This document shows positions 49,550-60,000 of a DNA stretch of 64,000 bases, one piece after another (the first letter of the stretch is position 1; the number at the start of each line of letters is the position of its first letter). A program made the position numbers and the translations under genes. This DNA is from Tritrichomonas musculus (Eukaryota > Parabasalia > Tritrichomonadida > Tritrichomonadidae): contig JAPFFF010000004.1 in NCBI GenBank assembly GCA_039105265.1, forward strand, positions 7,297,501 through 7,361,500, in the 5' to 3' direction. A model generated the notes under the pieces. That model ran no database searches, was not told the origin of the DNA, and was given only the letters and a program-made list of their open reading frames with translations.

Positions 49550-50072
49550 AAACATAATTTTTTTTTTTTTTCCTAATTTTTTTTTTTTTTTTTTTTTTTT
49601 TTCAACCAAAATTCTATTTGGAAATAAAGTATTCAGACATATTTTATACAATTGCATAGTGAAAGAGACTTTTTCTTTTTAATTTAATAATTTTTTTTTA
49701 AATTTTTATAAAGTTAAATGTTGTTGTAACTTATAAACAAATAACATACTTAAAAATAACTATAATTGCTCTTATATTTATTTCAATTTCCTGTTAATAT
49801 AAGAATTCCAATCTAAAATATATTATATTTATTTTTATTTAGTTCTTTTTTTCATTTGTATTTTTATAATAATATTATTTTATTGATTTTTCCATGAATA
49901 CACATCAATAATCATGAAATAAATATACAGAAATATTTAACAAAACCATCATTTAAAATACAAATAATTCAATGATATTCTGAATATTTCAAAAAATTAT
50001 TTTCTATTATTCTGTAGATTATTTTATAATTCAATAATACTATACATTCAATTTTAAGAAGAAAAATTTTTG
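49550..50072. other. AT-rich 3' flank with T runs
   Basis: Two T runs, roughly 49559-49571 and 49578-49602, lie directly after the aminopeptidase stop. Nothing gene-like follows. Confidence 0.6.
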
Positions 50073-50941
50073 AAATAAGCTTGTAAAATATACCCAAATG
50101 TAAAAAAAAGACCTGGTCTTGGTGATTCTTTCTGGTCTTTTGGCGATTTTAATAAATCTTTTAAAAAGTTATTTCTTATGAATTATTAAATAAAATGATT
50201 AAATGATATTTGATTAAATAATAATTCAATTTACGAATCAACATTCAATAAATTCAATGAATTTATTTAATTACTCGGCTATATATATTCATAAAAATAT
50301 AAATACTATTAATATTTCAATGCATTATTTCAATGCATTATTTATTATTCGGCTATATATATTCATAAAAATATAAATACTATTAATATTTTAAATACAT
50401 TATATATCGGTATATATTGAAAATAAAAATGAAAAAAATTTATTTTCAATTGAAAAAATGCTTTTATTGATTTTTTTATATATTTATATCTTATTTTTTT
50501 TTTTATTTTATATATGATATTTTGAAAGCTTTACAAATCACCATCGCCAAAAAAACCGTTTTGGTGATCTCCAAAATATATGTAAACTATTCAAAATTGA
50601 ATGCTGTCTCCAAAAGCCCAAGACCTGGGCTTTTGGTGAAATCGGTTATTTGGCTTTTCATCGTCAATATAAATGAGCTTTTTATTATTATTTTATATGA
50701 TATATTATACAAATCATACAATTATTTTGTAATATTCAAAAAATAACATTTTTTTACTGAGAAAATCTTATCGATTATTAATATGACTTTTGATAAAACT
50801 CATTTAATTCCTCTTTCAAATAATTCAATGGTTTATGACAATAATAAATATTAATAAAATTCATTTGACAATAATATGGTTACATTTGGTGATTTTTAAA
50901 ACCCAAAAAACGTTTATTTCACCAAATTTACAAGCTTATTT
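50073..50941. repeat. Region bounded by a 15-bp inverted repeat and rich in TTGGTGA hairpins
   Basis: AAATAAGCTTGTAAA at 50073-50087 recurs inverted at 50927-50941. Inside are several fold-back sequences: CCAAAAGCCCA/TGGGCTTTTGG (50610-50636, 5-base loop), a pair of ATCACCA/TGGTGAT near 50540-50568, and ATTTGGTGA/TCACCAAAT near 50884-50926. No target duplication was found. It may be an old foldback transposon. An open frame at 50522-50746 is AT-biased and lacks any recognisable motif. Confidence 0.35.
50274..50391 (+). repeat. 74-bp-offset direct duplication
   Basis: About 44 bases beginning CGGCTATATATATTCATAAA at 50276 recur at 50350. A short GCATTATTTCAAT duplication lies between them. 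Confidence 0.85.
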
Positions 50942-51074
50942 GAAATAACTGATTTATTACCATAATTAATAAAACATTATATTTTGGAGAAATAAATGAT
51001 AAAAAACTGACAAAAACGTATTTTTTTGAATGATTATTCAATAATATAAAATTTATTCTGGTTGAGAAAATTTT
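50942..51074. other. Upstream region of the PPP-like gene
   Basis: AT-rich leader. No perfect TCA(Y)(T/A) initiator is seen close to the ATG; TTCAATA at about 51037 is the nearest candidate. Confidence 0.3.
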
Positions 51075-52406
51075 ATGAGCAAGCCTGCTGATTTGATATT
51101 ATCAGCCTATTCATTTATATATGCAAATACACTCGAAAAACTTTTAAGTTTAGGTCATCATTTTAAAGATGGGAAGCCAATTCCTTCGTTTGATGAAAAT
51201 CTTTTGGTTGATTTATGTTCCGAAGTCCAACAGATTTTCTCCGATGAAGAAATTATTCTACAATTAAAAGGAAATTTCGTTATAGTTGGTAATATCAATG
51301 GGAGTTTACACGATTTGATCAGGGTTTTGAAGTATTCACATGATAACGGCTCAAAATTGTTATTCTTAGGAGATTACATAGACATTGGGGATTTTTCTTT
51401 GGAATGCTTATCACTTTTATTCGCAAAGAAAGTTTCACAACCTGACTCAATCTTTTTAATTAGAGGCGAACATGAATTTAGTTCGATTTGCAATGAATAT
51501 GGATTTAAAAATGATATTATTAATGGCTATAATTTTGAACCATTCAATCAGTCAAAATATAAAATTGTAGAACAAGGACAAAGTCAAATTTCGAATGACA
51601 ACTCTACAAATAAAAAAGGCAATGGCTGCTACAAATATACAGAGAAGCTTTATAGTGCCATAATGAAAGTATTTTCTTATTTACCATTAGCTGCATTAGT
51701 TAACGAGACAACTTTTTGTATACATGGAGGTTTGAGCCCAAAATTACACCTTATCGATAATATAAATAAAGTTATTAAGCGCCCTCTCTATTTGTTTGAG
51801 GACAATTCACTCCTTACAGATATGCTATACAGTGATCCCACAAATAGTAATCGTGGTTTATTCATCAAAAAAACGACAACTCGAGGACATTTATTTAATC
51901 AAGAATCAGTTATAATTTTTTTAGAAGATAACTCACTTACACGAATGGTTCGATCACACCAATACGTGATTAGTGGATCTATCAAAAGCTTTAACGATCG
52001 TTGTATAACAATATCTTCCGCATCTAAATATGATCGATTTGATTCCATAAATTCGGCAGTTTTTGAACTTTTTCAAAAGAATAATGGTTATAGAATTACA
52101 ACATTTTTCCCAATTCGTCGTCTTTCTAAAAAAGAAGCACTTTTTTACAAAGTTCCTTGTTTCAGGGAAACTGAAAAGAAAATTCCTCTTTCAATTTCAT
52201 TAATTCAACCACAAATGCTTCCTAGTAAAAGTGTAACGAGTAGGGACACTGAAAGTAGAAAAAGTTCTCAACGATCTGATCAGATCTGTGCCAGTTCTCG
52301 GTTGACATTCATAAATCCACTAAAGGCACAACTTAAGGCAAAGAAATTTGCTCGAAAACCCTTATTGCATGAATCGTTTTCGGCAGATTTTCAAGAAAGT
52401 GATTAA
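51075..52406 (+). CDS. PPP-family serine/threonine phosphatase homologue with degraded active site
   Basis: Four hundred and forty-three residues with the PP1/PP2A-like core at about 40-340. The core motifs can be aligned: GDIHG is GNING (72-76), GDYVDRG is GDYIDIG (99-105), RGNHE is RGEHE (130-134), HGGLSP is intact at 217, and the late metal-binding histidine is in RSHQ (H295). Thus two metal-binding residues of the first motif (Asp, His) are both Asn, the Arg of the second motif is Ile and the Asn of the third is Glu. Catalysis is unlikely; a scaffold or substrate-binding pseudophosphatase is the better guess. An insert near 160-180 and a basic Ser-rich C-terminal tail of about 80 residues are additions to the family core. 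The frame is complete, arguing against simple decay. Confidence 0.85.
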   Translation: MSKPADLILSAYSFIYANTLEKLLSLGHHFKDGKPIPSFDENLLVDLCSEVQQIFSDEEIILQLKGNFVIVGNINGSLHDLIRVLKYSHDNGSKLLFLGDYIDIGDFSLECLSLLFAKKVSQPDSIFLIRGEHEFSSICNEYGFKNDIINGYNFEPFNQSKYKIVEQGQSQISNDNSTNKKGNGCYKYTEKLYSAIMKVFSYLPLAALVNETTFCIHGGLSPKLHLIDNINKVIKRPLYLFEDNSLLTDMLYSDPTNSNRGLFIKKTTTRGHLFNQESVIIFLEDNSLTRMVRSHQYVISGSIKSFNDRCITISSASKYDRFDSINSAVFELFQKNNGYRITTFFPIRRLSKKEALFYKVPCFRETEKKIPLSISLIQPQMLPSKSVTSRDTESRKSSQRSDQICASSRLTFINPLKAQLKAKKFARKPLLHESFSADFQESD

Positions 52407-52668
52407 TTTGTAAAATTATTTATTTAATTTTATTAATTTTATTGAATAAACATGAAATAAATTTATCTTAATATCTTTTTGTGATATTTCAAAACTATTA
52501 AGCAAGGTTTTCGGATATCTGATTATCTCTCCTCATAAAAAATCCTAATTGAGAGGTCTTACACCGATAAAAAGTAGCTTTAGTTTTTAAAATTAAAAAT
52601 ATTTTGTTTAAAATCTACTGGAAAGCTCTCCTGTCATTAGAAAAACCGACTTTTTTATTCACCTATTT
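52407..52668. other. Short AT-rich spacer
   Basis: No gene, promoter motif or repeat is supported between the PPP-like gene and the glycohydrolase relic. Confidence 0.5.
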
Positions 52669-53088
52669 TTGACCTTTTTTGGTGGCAAAAAAACATTTAA
52701 CAATGAGTTTTACACAAAACTTAGTGATGATGCTTTAAAATGCAAAGATCCTTCAATGCGCGAGTGTTTAAATTCATGCAAAGAAGGGTTTTACACCAAT
52801 GACAAAAAAGAAAAAGTTCAACTTACAGATTTGATAAACAATTGTTTAGAAAAAACAGAATTTTATGAAGATAATCATGAATATGATATATCCAAACAAA
52901 ACAATAAACAGAAAGGAATAATTAAAGTTCGAAAGGAGTCAACACTTCAAGCTGCATATCGATTTTGTGCAATAGAAAACAAAAAGAGCGTATGTGCACT
53001 CAATTTTTCAAATTCAGTTATGCCTGGAGGATTAGTTCTTTATGGAATGACAGCTCAAGCTCTCCTGTTCATTTATATGTCTTTTTAC
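52669..53088 (+). pseudogene. Relic of a microbial-type poly(ADP-ribose) glycohydrolase
   Basis: The translated frame contains ESTLQAAYRF..., then SVCALNFSNSVMPGGLVLYG followed by MTAQAL, which matches the LNFAN..PGGG...GA.aQEE signature of microbial PARG proteins (TIGR02452-like, macro-domain fold). The frame has no ATG near its start and homology ends abruptly about where the 3' end of the opposing sulfatase gene begins, so only the N-terminal half remains. The PGGG loop reads PGGL and the two catalytic glutamates of QEE read QAL. It is therefore a truncated, probably inactive copy; full-length relatives may exist elsewhere in the genome. The further frame to 53235 is antisense of the sulfatase gene. 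Confidence 0.7.
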
Positions 53089-54894
53089 TTACATTCTAAA
53101 TTGTCTTGTCTTATAGTATTCCCATTTATTATCACAATTTCCTTGCTTAAAACAATTCAAATCCTTATTTGTTTTTTCAAGTATTTTATTGTAAATATAA
53201 TTAAACTCGTCATTTTTAGGGAAAGTGCCAACTGATTGCTCATTGAGCATGTTTGCGCCAAATGGAAAAGGAGGGAAGTATTCAATTCCCATCATGTCCA
53301 AGAGTGTCGGTGCAATATCGTAAAGAGAGACTTGTTTGTGAATCGTTCTTTTAGGCAAATAAGGGAAGAACATTAATAAATCTCTTGGATCTTGATAAAA
53401 ATGGCCTAATTTTCCTACACTTGGATGATCTCCAAACAAGAAGACGTCGGTATGGTCAAAAAGTTCACTTTTTTCAAAGGCATTGAAAAATGATTTTAAC
53501 ATTTGATCAAGACAATTTAAACATTTTTCAATCTTTGGCCAATGTGGATCAGGATGACATCTTTGATCAACATAAAAGAAAGGATGCGTATCTTCATTAT
53601 TTAATATATATAAAAATGGTTCTTTCAATTGAAAATCTTTTAATAAAAAATCAAATTTTGGATTTTCAATATTTTTAACTTTAAAAAGTTTTTGAATCAT
53701 ATAATTATAAAAATCATAATCATGATCAAATTTTGTTGTAGATGCATCTTCAACTTGAAATCCTGCTTGTTTGAAGAAATCTAATATTCCCATCATTTGC
53801 ATTCTTCCACCTGCAGAAAAGTACAAATTGTAGCCAACGTTTTGAAAATGCTTGGATAAGCAAGGAAGTTGAGGCCATTTTGATATTGATGTACCAGACA
53901 TGACATCCCAAACTTGATCACTAATTACATGAGGAAGTCCACAATAAGATGCAAATATCGCCCCCGATGTCCATAAAGAAAAAGGCTGGGTAACAGCATG
54001 ATCAATAAATGTTCCTTGTTGTGTGAAATTAGATAAAAATGGCATCATTGTTGGATGTAAATTATTAAATAAACCAACAGATTGTTTCTCTAAGGATTCC
54101 ATTTGAATAATGATTAAGTTTCTTTTAGGATGATATGTATTATTTAAATAATCTTTAAAATTGAAATTAGTATCGATACCTTTTTTTAATGTACGTTCAT
54201 TATTGCTGTTGAATAATGTAGCATCATTGTTACGTATTGGGCCTTTTTGAAAAAGATCATCATAATTATCTCTTAATTTGGAAACTGCTGGAAAACTTGC
54301 ATAAAGAGATAAAAAATAATGGTTTATGAATTTTATATCTGAAAAAGGATATAATGATTTGAGCGCAATTAAAAGAGCTACGAAAAATATTAAAATTTCT
54401 AAATATAAAAGAAACATAAAAATAAATATACGATATGCCTCAAATTCTATCGAAAAATAGTTTGTTCTGATTGATATTAATAAAATAACAAGAATAAAAA
54501 GGAGAATAAAATATATGAAAAAATCAGTATGCTGCTGTAACATATAGGAAATAGACATTGAAGAAAGAACTTGAAAATCAATATCATGGTTTGCAAATAA
54601 ATACGATCCTGTCTCAAGAAATAGATATGCAATCATTAAGAAATGAAAAAGTTTAGGAAACGATAAATTAAAATCAAATATTCCCAAGTTTTGACATTTG
54701 CTTTTTTCTTTGGTTATGTTTTGATCAAATAAAAAAATTAAAATAATATATATTGTGAAAAATATACAATGAAGAAGAAAATTTCTTAATTTCTCTCCAT
54801 TTTGCAATTGTATATATTCACAGATGATTGAAAGGACTATAAAAAAACTCGAATCGAATAAAGAAAACTTCAAATAAGATTGGTTTTCATTCAT
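53089..54894 (-). CDS. Membrane sulfatase / LtaS-like alkaline phosphatase superfamily protein
   Basis: Six hundred and one residues. Residues 1 to about 185 hold five or so membrane helices (for example FFIVLSIICEYIQL, CIFFTIYIILIFLF, FFIYFILLFILVILLISI). The extracytoplasmic catalytic domain runs from about 245 to 560: LIIIQMESLEKQSV carries the first metal-site glutamate, QPFSLWTSG the probable nucleophile Ser/Thr, NNEDTHPF the substrate-site histidine, and LFGDHPSV the second metal site. This layout is that of lipoteichoic-acid-synthase-like and phosphoglycerol-transferase-like enzymes. In trichomonads it could act on surface lipophosphoglycan or hydrolyse sulfate/phosphate esters; the substrate is unknown. 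The 3' end abuts the glycohydrolase relic. Confidence 0.88.
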   Translation of the reverse strand: MNENQSYLKFSLFDSSFFIVLSIICEYIQLQNGEKLRNFLLHCIFFTIYIILIFLFDQNITKEKSKCQNLGIFDFNLSFPKLFHFLMIAYLFLETGSYLFANHDIDFQVLSSMSISYMLQQHTDFFIYFILLFILVILLISIRTNYFSIEFEAYRIFIFMFLLYLEILIFFVALLIALKSLYPFSDIKFINHYFLSLYASFPAVSKLRDNYDDLFQKGPIRNNDATLFNSNNERTLKKGIDTNFNFKDYLNNTYHPKRNLIIIQMESLEKQSVGLFNNLHPTMMPFLSNFTQQGTFIDHAVTQPFSLWTSGAIFASYCGLPHVISDQVWDVMSGTSISKWPQLPCLSKHFQNVGYNLYFSAGGRMQMMGILDFFKQAGFQVEDASTTKFDHDYDFYNYMIQKLFKVKNIENPKFDFLLKDFQLKEPFLYILNNEDTHPFFYVDQRCHPDPHWPKIEKCLNCLDQMLKSFFNAFEKSELFDHTDVFLFGDHPSVGKLGHFYQDPRDLLMFFPYLPKRTIHKQVSLYDIAPTLLDMMGIEYFPPFPFGANMLNEQSVGTFPKNDEFNYIYNKILEKTNKDLNCFKQGNCDNKWEYYKTRQFRM

Positions 54895-55270
54895 TGAAAT
54901 TAAATTGAATTGAATAAGATAAATATAATTTTTTCAATTATTGAATACCAATTCAATATTTCATAGCATTGTTTTTTAAACTGAAAATAAAATTGAATAA
55001 ATATTTGTAGAATTGACTATTTAATCATTTTGTTTATTTGCATTTTTTATTTACTATTTTATTTTGTGGAAACTAAATTCAATTTTCGGACCATGAATGA
55101 ATGTATTCTTTAAACAATTTGGAAGAGTAATTACTCTTTTGTTTTCAAATGCATAATTATTAATAACTGCCATATTTACTGTTTCTGACTCATCCAACAC
55201 TTTTAATATTGGAATAAGTTTTATTTGTTTTGTTAGCTAATTGATTTTTTTTGTGAAATTTAAATTGAAA
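54895..55270. other. AT-rich intergenic region
   Basis: Contains a perfect 16-base palindrome AAGAGTAATTACTCTT (55124-55139). No gene is seen. Confidence 0.5.
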
Positions 55271-55695
55271 GTTTTAATAGGACAATCGTTTTTTTCTACG
55301 CCACTTTTTGAATGGTTTTTCTATCCGTGAATAGCTATTCATGGAAAGTAAAAAACCGCCATCTTAAGGTGAAATTTAACTTACTCTGTTAAGAAAATTA
55401 ACCAAAAAAATCGTAAATTAAAATTTTCTCTTAAAATTATAACAGTTTGCTTTTTTTGATATAATTTTTTTTTATTTTTACATAATTTTTCAGGAATATA
55501 CGCACCAGTGATCACCATAGGGCTGCGCGAAGCCGAATCAGGCTCCTTGAATTGCTGGATGAATCGGGTAGCCATTTGAACTAAATATTTATGCATTATT
55601 TAGCAAAAATTGAATAAAAAATGTATAAAAAGTATTCAAAAAGTTTAAAAGTTTTCAAAAAGTGGCGTAGAAAAATACGATTCCCCGTTTTAATA
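55271..55695. mobile_element. MULE-like non-autonomous transposon with 9-bp target duplication
   Basis: The 9-bp direct repeat GTTTTAATA (55271-55279, 55687-55695) encloses a 407-bp element, 55280-55686. The terminal repeats are 33 bases with only three differences; their shared inner part is TTTTTCTACGCCACTTTTTG. A 9-bp duplication is typical of Mutator-like elements, which are known in Trichomonas. The interior has a GC-rich minus-strand piece (55500-55575) encoding MATRFIQQFKEPDSASRSPM, which may be captured gene sequence or a transposase start. Confidence 0.8.
55381..55596 (-). pseudogene. Gene fragment carried inside the MULE-like element
   Basis: A 71-codon frame whose first 40 codons, especially from MATRFIQQFKEPDSASRSPM, have normal coding composition and higher GC than the flanks, while the rest is AT-rich and looks non-coding. 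No family is recognised. It could be the 5' remnant of the element's own gene after internal deletion or a captured host exon. Confidence 0.35.
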
Positions 55696-55789
55696 AAAAA
55701 TGAATTCTCAGTAAAATAATGCTCATTTTAATCAAAAAATATACTTTTTTTGTTTCCATTATTTTTTTTTATAAAAAGGTCTATTAGGC

Positions 55790-56261
55790 CTATTTCCTAG
55801 GCTTGTTAAGTCTCGATTTTCGATATCGATAATTGATCCATTTTTCTGATATCAATATCAAATCAAAAATTTATTCTCTGATATCAATAATGAATAAAAA
55901 TAAAAGATCGATTATCAATATTGAAAATTTTTTAACGTATTAAAATTTTGTAAACTTTTTTAACTGATTACTTCACATATCCGTTATAAAATTTAATAAA
56001 ATCTGATTCTTTTACATAATAAGTTAGAATATATTTATTTTATGTCATTAAAATACTATTTTCAATGGTTTTTTCAGGGATTAATTTCGATTAATCAAGA
56101 TTCGATATCAAAAGCATATTTTTTTTGTATCACATTTCATACTTGATAATCTAATTCATCAATAAAAAGTTCCAATCGATAGCATTTTATTATCGATTAT
56201 CTGAGTTAAAAAAAGTGCCAAACCTGATAATTGATATCAGAATAACAAGCCTACTATTTCC
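55790..56261. mobile_element. hAT-like MITE with 8-bp target duplication
   Basis: CTATTTCC at 55790-55797 and 56254-56261 flanks a 456-bp element (55798-56253) whose ends are the exact inverted 11-mer TAGGCTTGTTA. Subterminal sequence on both sides is rich in GATATC, TCGAT and ATTGAT words, as is common for hAT subterminal transposase-binding repeats. No coding frame is present. Confidence 0.8.
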
Positions 56262-56473
56262 GAACAAAAAAATATATACCAATAAAAGTGAAAATAATAA
56301 TTTTCTTTAATTTTCACGTTTCATTCAATTTAAAAGGATAATTTTTTAATTGAGATATATCGAAAAATAATCCCATCGGACTTGAAAATTTCCGAATTGG
56401 GTTTAAATAATATTTGAATAGTTATTGAAATCAGAAAAGCGGGAAATTTATATCAAAAAGACAAAATAATTAA

Positions 56474-56678
56474 AATATAGTAACGAGAAAAAGTAGGTGA
56501 CGAATTCAATTTTTTGATAGTATCTTCTCAATCTATAGAAAAAAAATTGTGAAAATTAATTCAAATTCAAATTTATGTTATAAACTAGAACGATCATTAT
56601 TTTTATTCAAAATTTATAGAAATTGAATGCGTCACCCAGTTTTTCGCGAAGTCATCCACTTTTTCTTGGCACTATAAT
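56474..56678. mobile_element. Small TA-target MITE of about 200 bp
   Basis: Inverted ends at 56476-56502 and 56650-56676 (21 of 27 matching; TATAGT followed after a variable patch by AGAAAAAGT) with TA or TATA at both borders. A second, inner copy of the end motif (GGTGACG...ATTCAAT) occurs on the right side. It starts TATAGT like the larger TA-target element at 44185, suggesting related transposases. Confidence 0.65.
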
Positions 56679-56999
56679 TAGCATTCAGATTTACAACTTT
56701 CATCAGAAAAAGAAAATAAGTTATTGAAATTTTACTAGAATTCAATGAGTTTTATGAAAAGCAAAAAATATAATTTCTTTTTGAATTAAAATTTATAAGC
56801 CTCAAATTATGGTTTCGATATATCTTTAAAAATATTCAATATAAAATTGTACATTTTTAAAATTATAATATAACAAATAACCATAAATTAAATATATAAT
56901 AAAAATAATATTCAATAAATTATTGATTAGTGAAAAATGTATAAATAATTTATATATCTTGTATTGTTTTTAATTTTGTTTAGTTTCAACAAAATTAAT
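56679..56999. other. Leader region of the surface protein gene
   Basis: AT-rich sequence without a gene; promoter elements other than the initiator at 57000 were not recognised. Confidence 0.5.
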
Positions 57000-57004
57000 T
57001 CATT
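57000..57004 (+). promoter_or_regulatory. Inr-like initiator of the surface protein gene
   Basis: TCATT, with its A ten bases before the ATG at 57012, fits the trichomonad initiator consensus and short leader length. Confidence 0.5.
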
Positions 57005-57011
57005 CAAATAA

Positions 57012-60000
57012 ATGATTTTTATTTCTATTTTGTGTTTTGTACGAGCAAACGCTCAGAAGTCAGTACCGATTTCAGTTTCTCTTAGACAAACTAACAGTAA
57101 TCTTGATTTTTCATCTGGTTGCACTGATAAAATCTGCGAAGACGATGATGATCCAGCAAGATGTGGAATAAATTGTTGGAGGTCGAATGACATGTTTATA
57201 GAATATAAATTCCGAGGCGAACAATTCGCTATTTATGGAAGTTATTCTAATAATCATGGATCTTTTAATCTATATTTAGATGGTGATTTGCTTGATACAG
57301 TTAGTTTATACAAAAACATAAATACTCAAGAACAAAAAGTCGTAGTTTATACTTCAGATATTTTACGATATGACGATCATACAGTTCGAATTGAAACTAT
57401 AGGAGATATGATAGATATATATAAAATAGTTTACTGGCCATCAGTTAAAGCGATCCGAATTAATGCGTCAGAACTTGAATCCAATTGGAATTCCGAATCC
57501 GATCAAATTGGAGGTCAACAGCAATATACGACTGATAAAACAAATATTAAAAGTACAACAATTCTGTGCTCTAAAATTTGGGTTTATGGAAATGTTGATA
57601 CAAATAACGGCGATATCATATTACAAATTGACGACGAAAAGATAAAAATAACTGAAAAGTCGCAAAATGCAGTGAATGGCGTATTAATATATGAATCTGA
57701 TCCATTGCCATTCAAGAAACATACAATTAAAATCAATAAAGGCGATAATAGCAATGATAAAAAATCATATTTACGATATATTTATTACATGCCAGAAGCG
57801 ATCCCACTTCTTCCAGTACCAATTTCAGTTTCACTTCGACAAACGCAAAATAATAACCTTCCATTAGATTCTATATCAAACAAATGTACAGATACACAAT
57901 GCAGTGATGATATAACACAAAACCAGCCACTATGCGGCCTAAATTGCTGGAGTCCAAACGATATGACATTTGAATATCGATTTCGAGGAGAAAAGTTTTC
58001 AATTTATGCTAGTAAAGATGACAATCATGGATTATTTGATGTTTATTTAGATGGAACTTTAATTGAAACAGTTAATTTATATATTTCAGATGAAAATTCA
58101 CCAGTCCCTAAAACGCGAGTTTATACTTCAGGAATACTACAATATGGTGACCATGTCATTAAAATACAATCTAAAAACAACGTCATTGATGTGTATAAGA
58201 TCGTTTACTGGCCATCTGTTAACGCTATTAGAATCAACTCAAGTGAGCTGGAAGCGACGCCAATTTGGAATTCACAATCAGATCAGATTGGCGGATTTCA
58301 GCAGTGGACAACTGACATGACAAGCGTCAAAACAACTTCATTATCATGCTCAAAAGTGTGGGTTTATGGTTCCACTGGTTCAGAGTTTGGTAACATTAGC
58401 ATTCAAGTTGATGACAATATAAACATAATCTCACAAAATTCTGAAACAGAAGTGAAAGGTTCATTATTATTCGAATCAAACGTTTCAGAAAACAAGATTC
58501 ACACAATCAAGTTTAGAAAAGCTGATGATAGCGACAAAAAAGTAAATTTGCGTTATATTTACTATGTTCCAAGTCATGTTGAACAATCATCAGTGCCAAT
58601 CTCTGTCGGCCTACAACAAACAGAAAACAATATTGAATTTGTTCAAAATAAATGCGAAATGAATAATAATCAATGCTCCGATAATATAAATGAGGATCAG
58701 ACAAACTGTGGAGTAAATTGTTGGTCTCCAAATGACATGTACATCCAGTATCGTTTCCGTGGAGAACAATTTGCTATATATGGAAGTTTAGACCAAAATC
58801 ATGGTACATTTGATGTATTTGTTGATGGCGAATTGCATGATACTGTTGATTTATATCGAAATATAGCAGGTCAAGTTCCAAAAGTTCTAGTTTATACATC
58901 CAAAATTTTAAGATACGACGATCATACAATTAGAATTGTTGCTAACGGAAAACCTTGTGATTTATACAAAGTTGCTTACTGGCCATCGACTAAAGCAATT
59001 AGAATAAATGCATCTGATTTTGGATCAAATGATGGATGGAATTATGAATCAGATCAAATTGGTGGATTCCAACAATGGACTACTAATCGAAATGCCAAAA
59101 AGACTGCAACAATTTCATGCTCAAGAATTTGGGTTTATGGCAAAAAAGGCCCAAACAATGGCGATATTCAAATTAAAATTGATGATAATTTAATAAATGT
59201 TACTGAAAAGTTGGGTGAAACAGTACAAGGTTCATTATTGTATGAATCAGATCCATTTGAATTTGGCGAACATAAAATTGAAATCAATAAAGGAGATAAT
59301 AATGCAAACTTGAAAACATATTTCAGATGCATTTATTACATTCCAGAGCCAATTGCACTGTTACCAATACCTATATCAGTTTCACTTCGGCATACAACAA
59401 ATAACATTGTTGTTGATGGAAACAATTGTGAAATTGTTCAAAATCAATGCTCAGACAACATCACCCAAGATCAAACAAATTGTGGACTTAACTGCTGGGG
59501 ACCATCAGGCATGTACTTTGAATATCAATTCCGTGGAGAAAAGTTTGCTTTATATGGAAGTTTGGACAATAATCACGGACCAATTGATATTAAATTAGAT
59601 GGTGTTTTGCATGATACTGTTAGTTTATACATAGCAGATGAAATATCACCAAATCCAAAAGTTCGTGTTTATACATCTGGAATTCTTCCTTATGGAGATC
59701 ACACCGTTCGAGTTGAAAGGAAAAATGAACCAACTGATATGTACAGACTAGTTTACTGGCCTTCAATTAATGCAATTCGAATTAATTCGAGTGGATTAGT
59801 ATCTAAAACAGAATGGGATTATCAATCAGATCAAATTGGTGGATTTAACCAATGGACAACAAGTTTTAATAATATAAAAACAACATCTTTCATATGTTCA
59901 AAGATATGGATTTATGGTGCAGTTGGCACTGATAACGGTGACATTAAAATCCAAGTCGATGATGATGTAAAAGTTGTTTCAGAAAGTTCTGAAACAACTC

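Noticed and set aside
50522-50746. Small protein gene between the aminopeptidase and PPP-like genes
   Set aside because: The frame crosses hairpin-rich repeat sequence, ends in Tyr/Lys/Ile-rich AT-biased sequence and has no supporting feature.
53089-53235. C-terminal membrane domain of the glycohydrolase frame
   Set aside because: The hydrophobic residues arise from reading the sulfatase gene's 3' end on the wrong strand.
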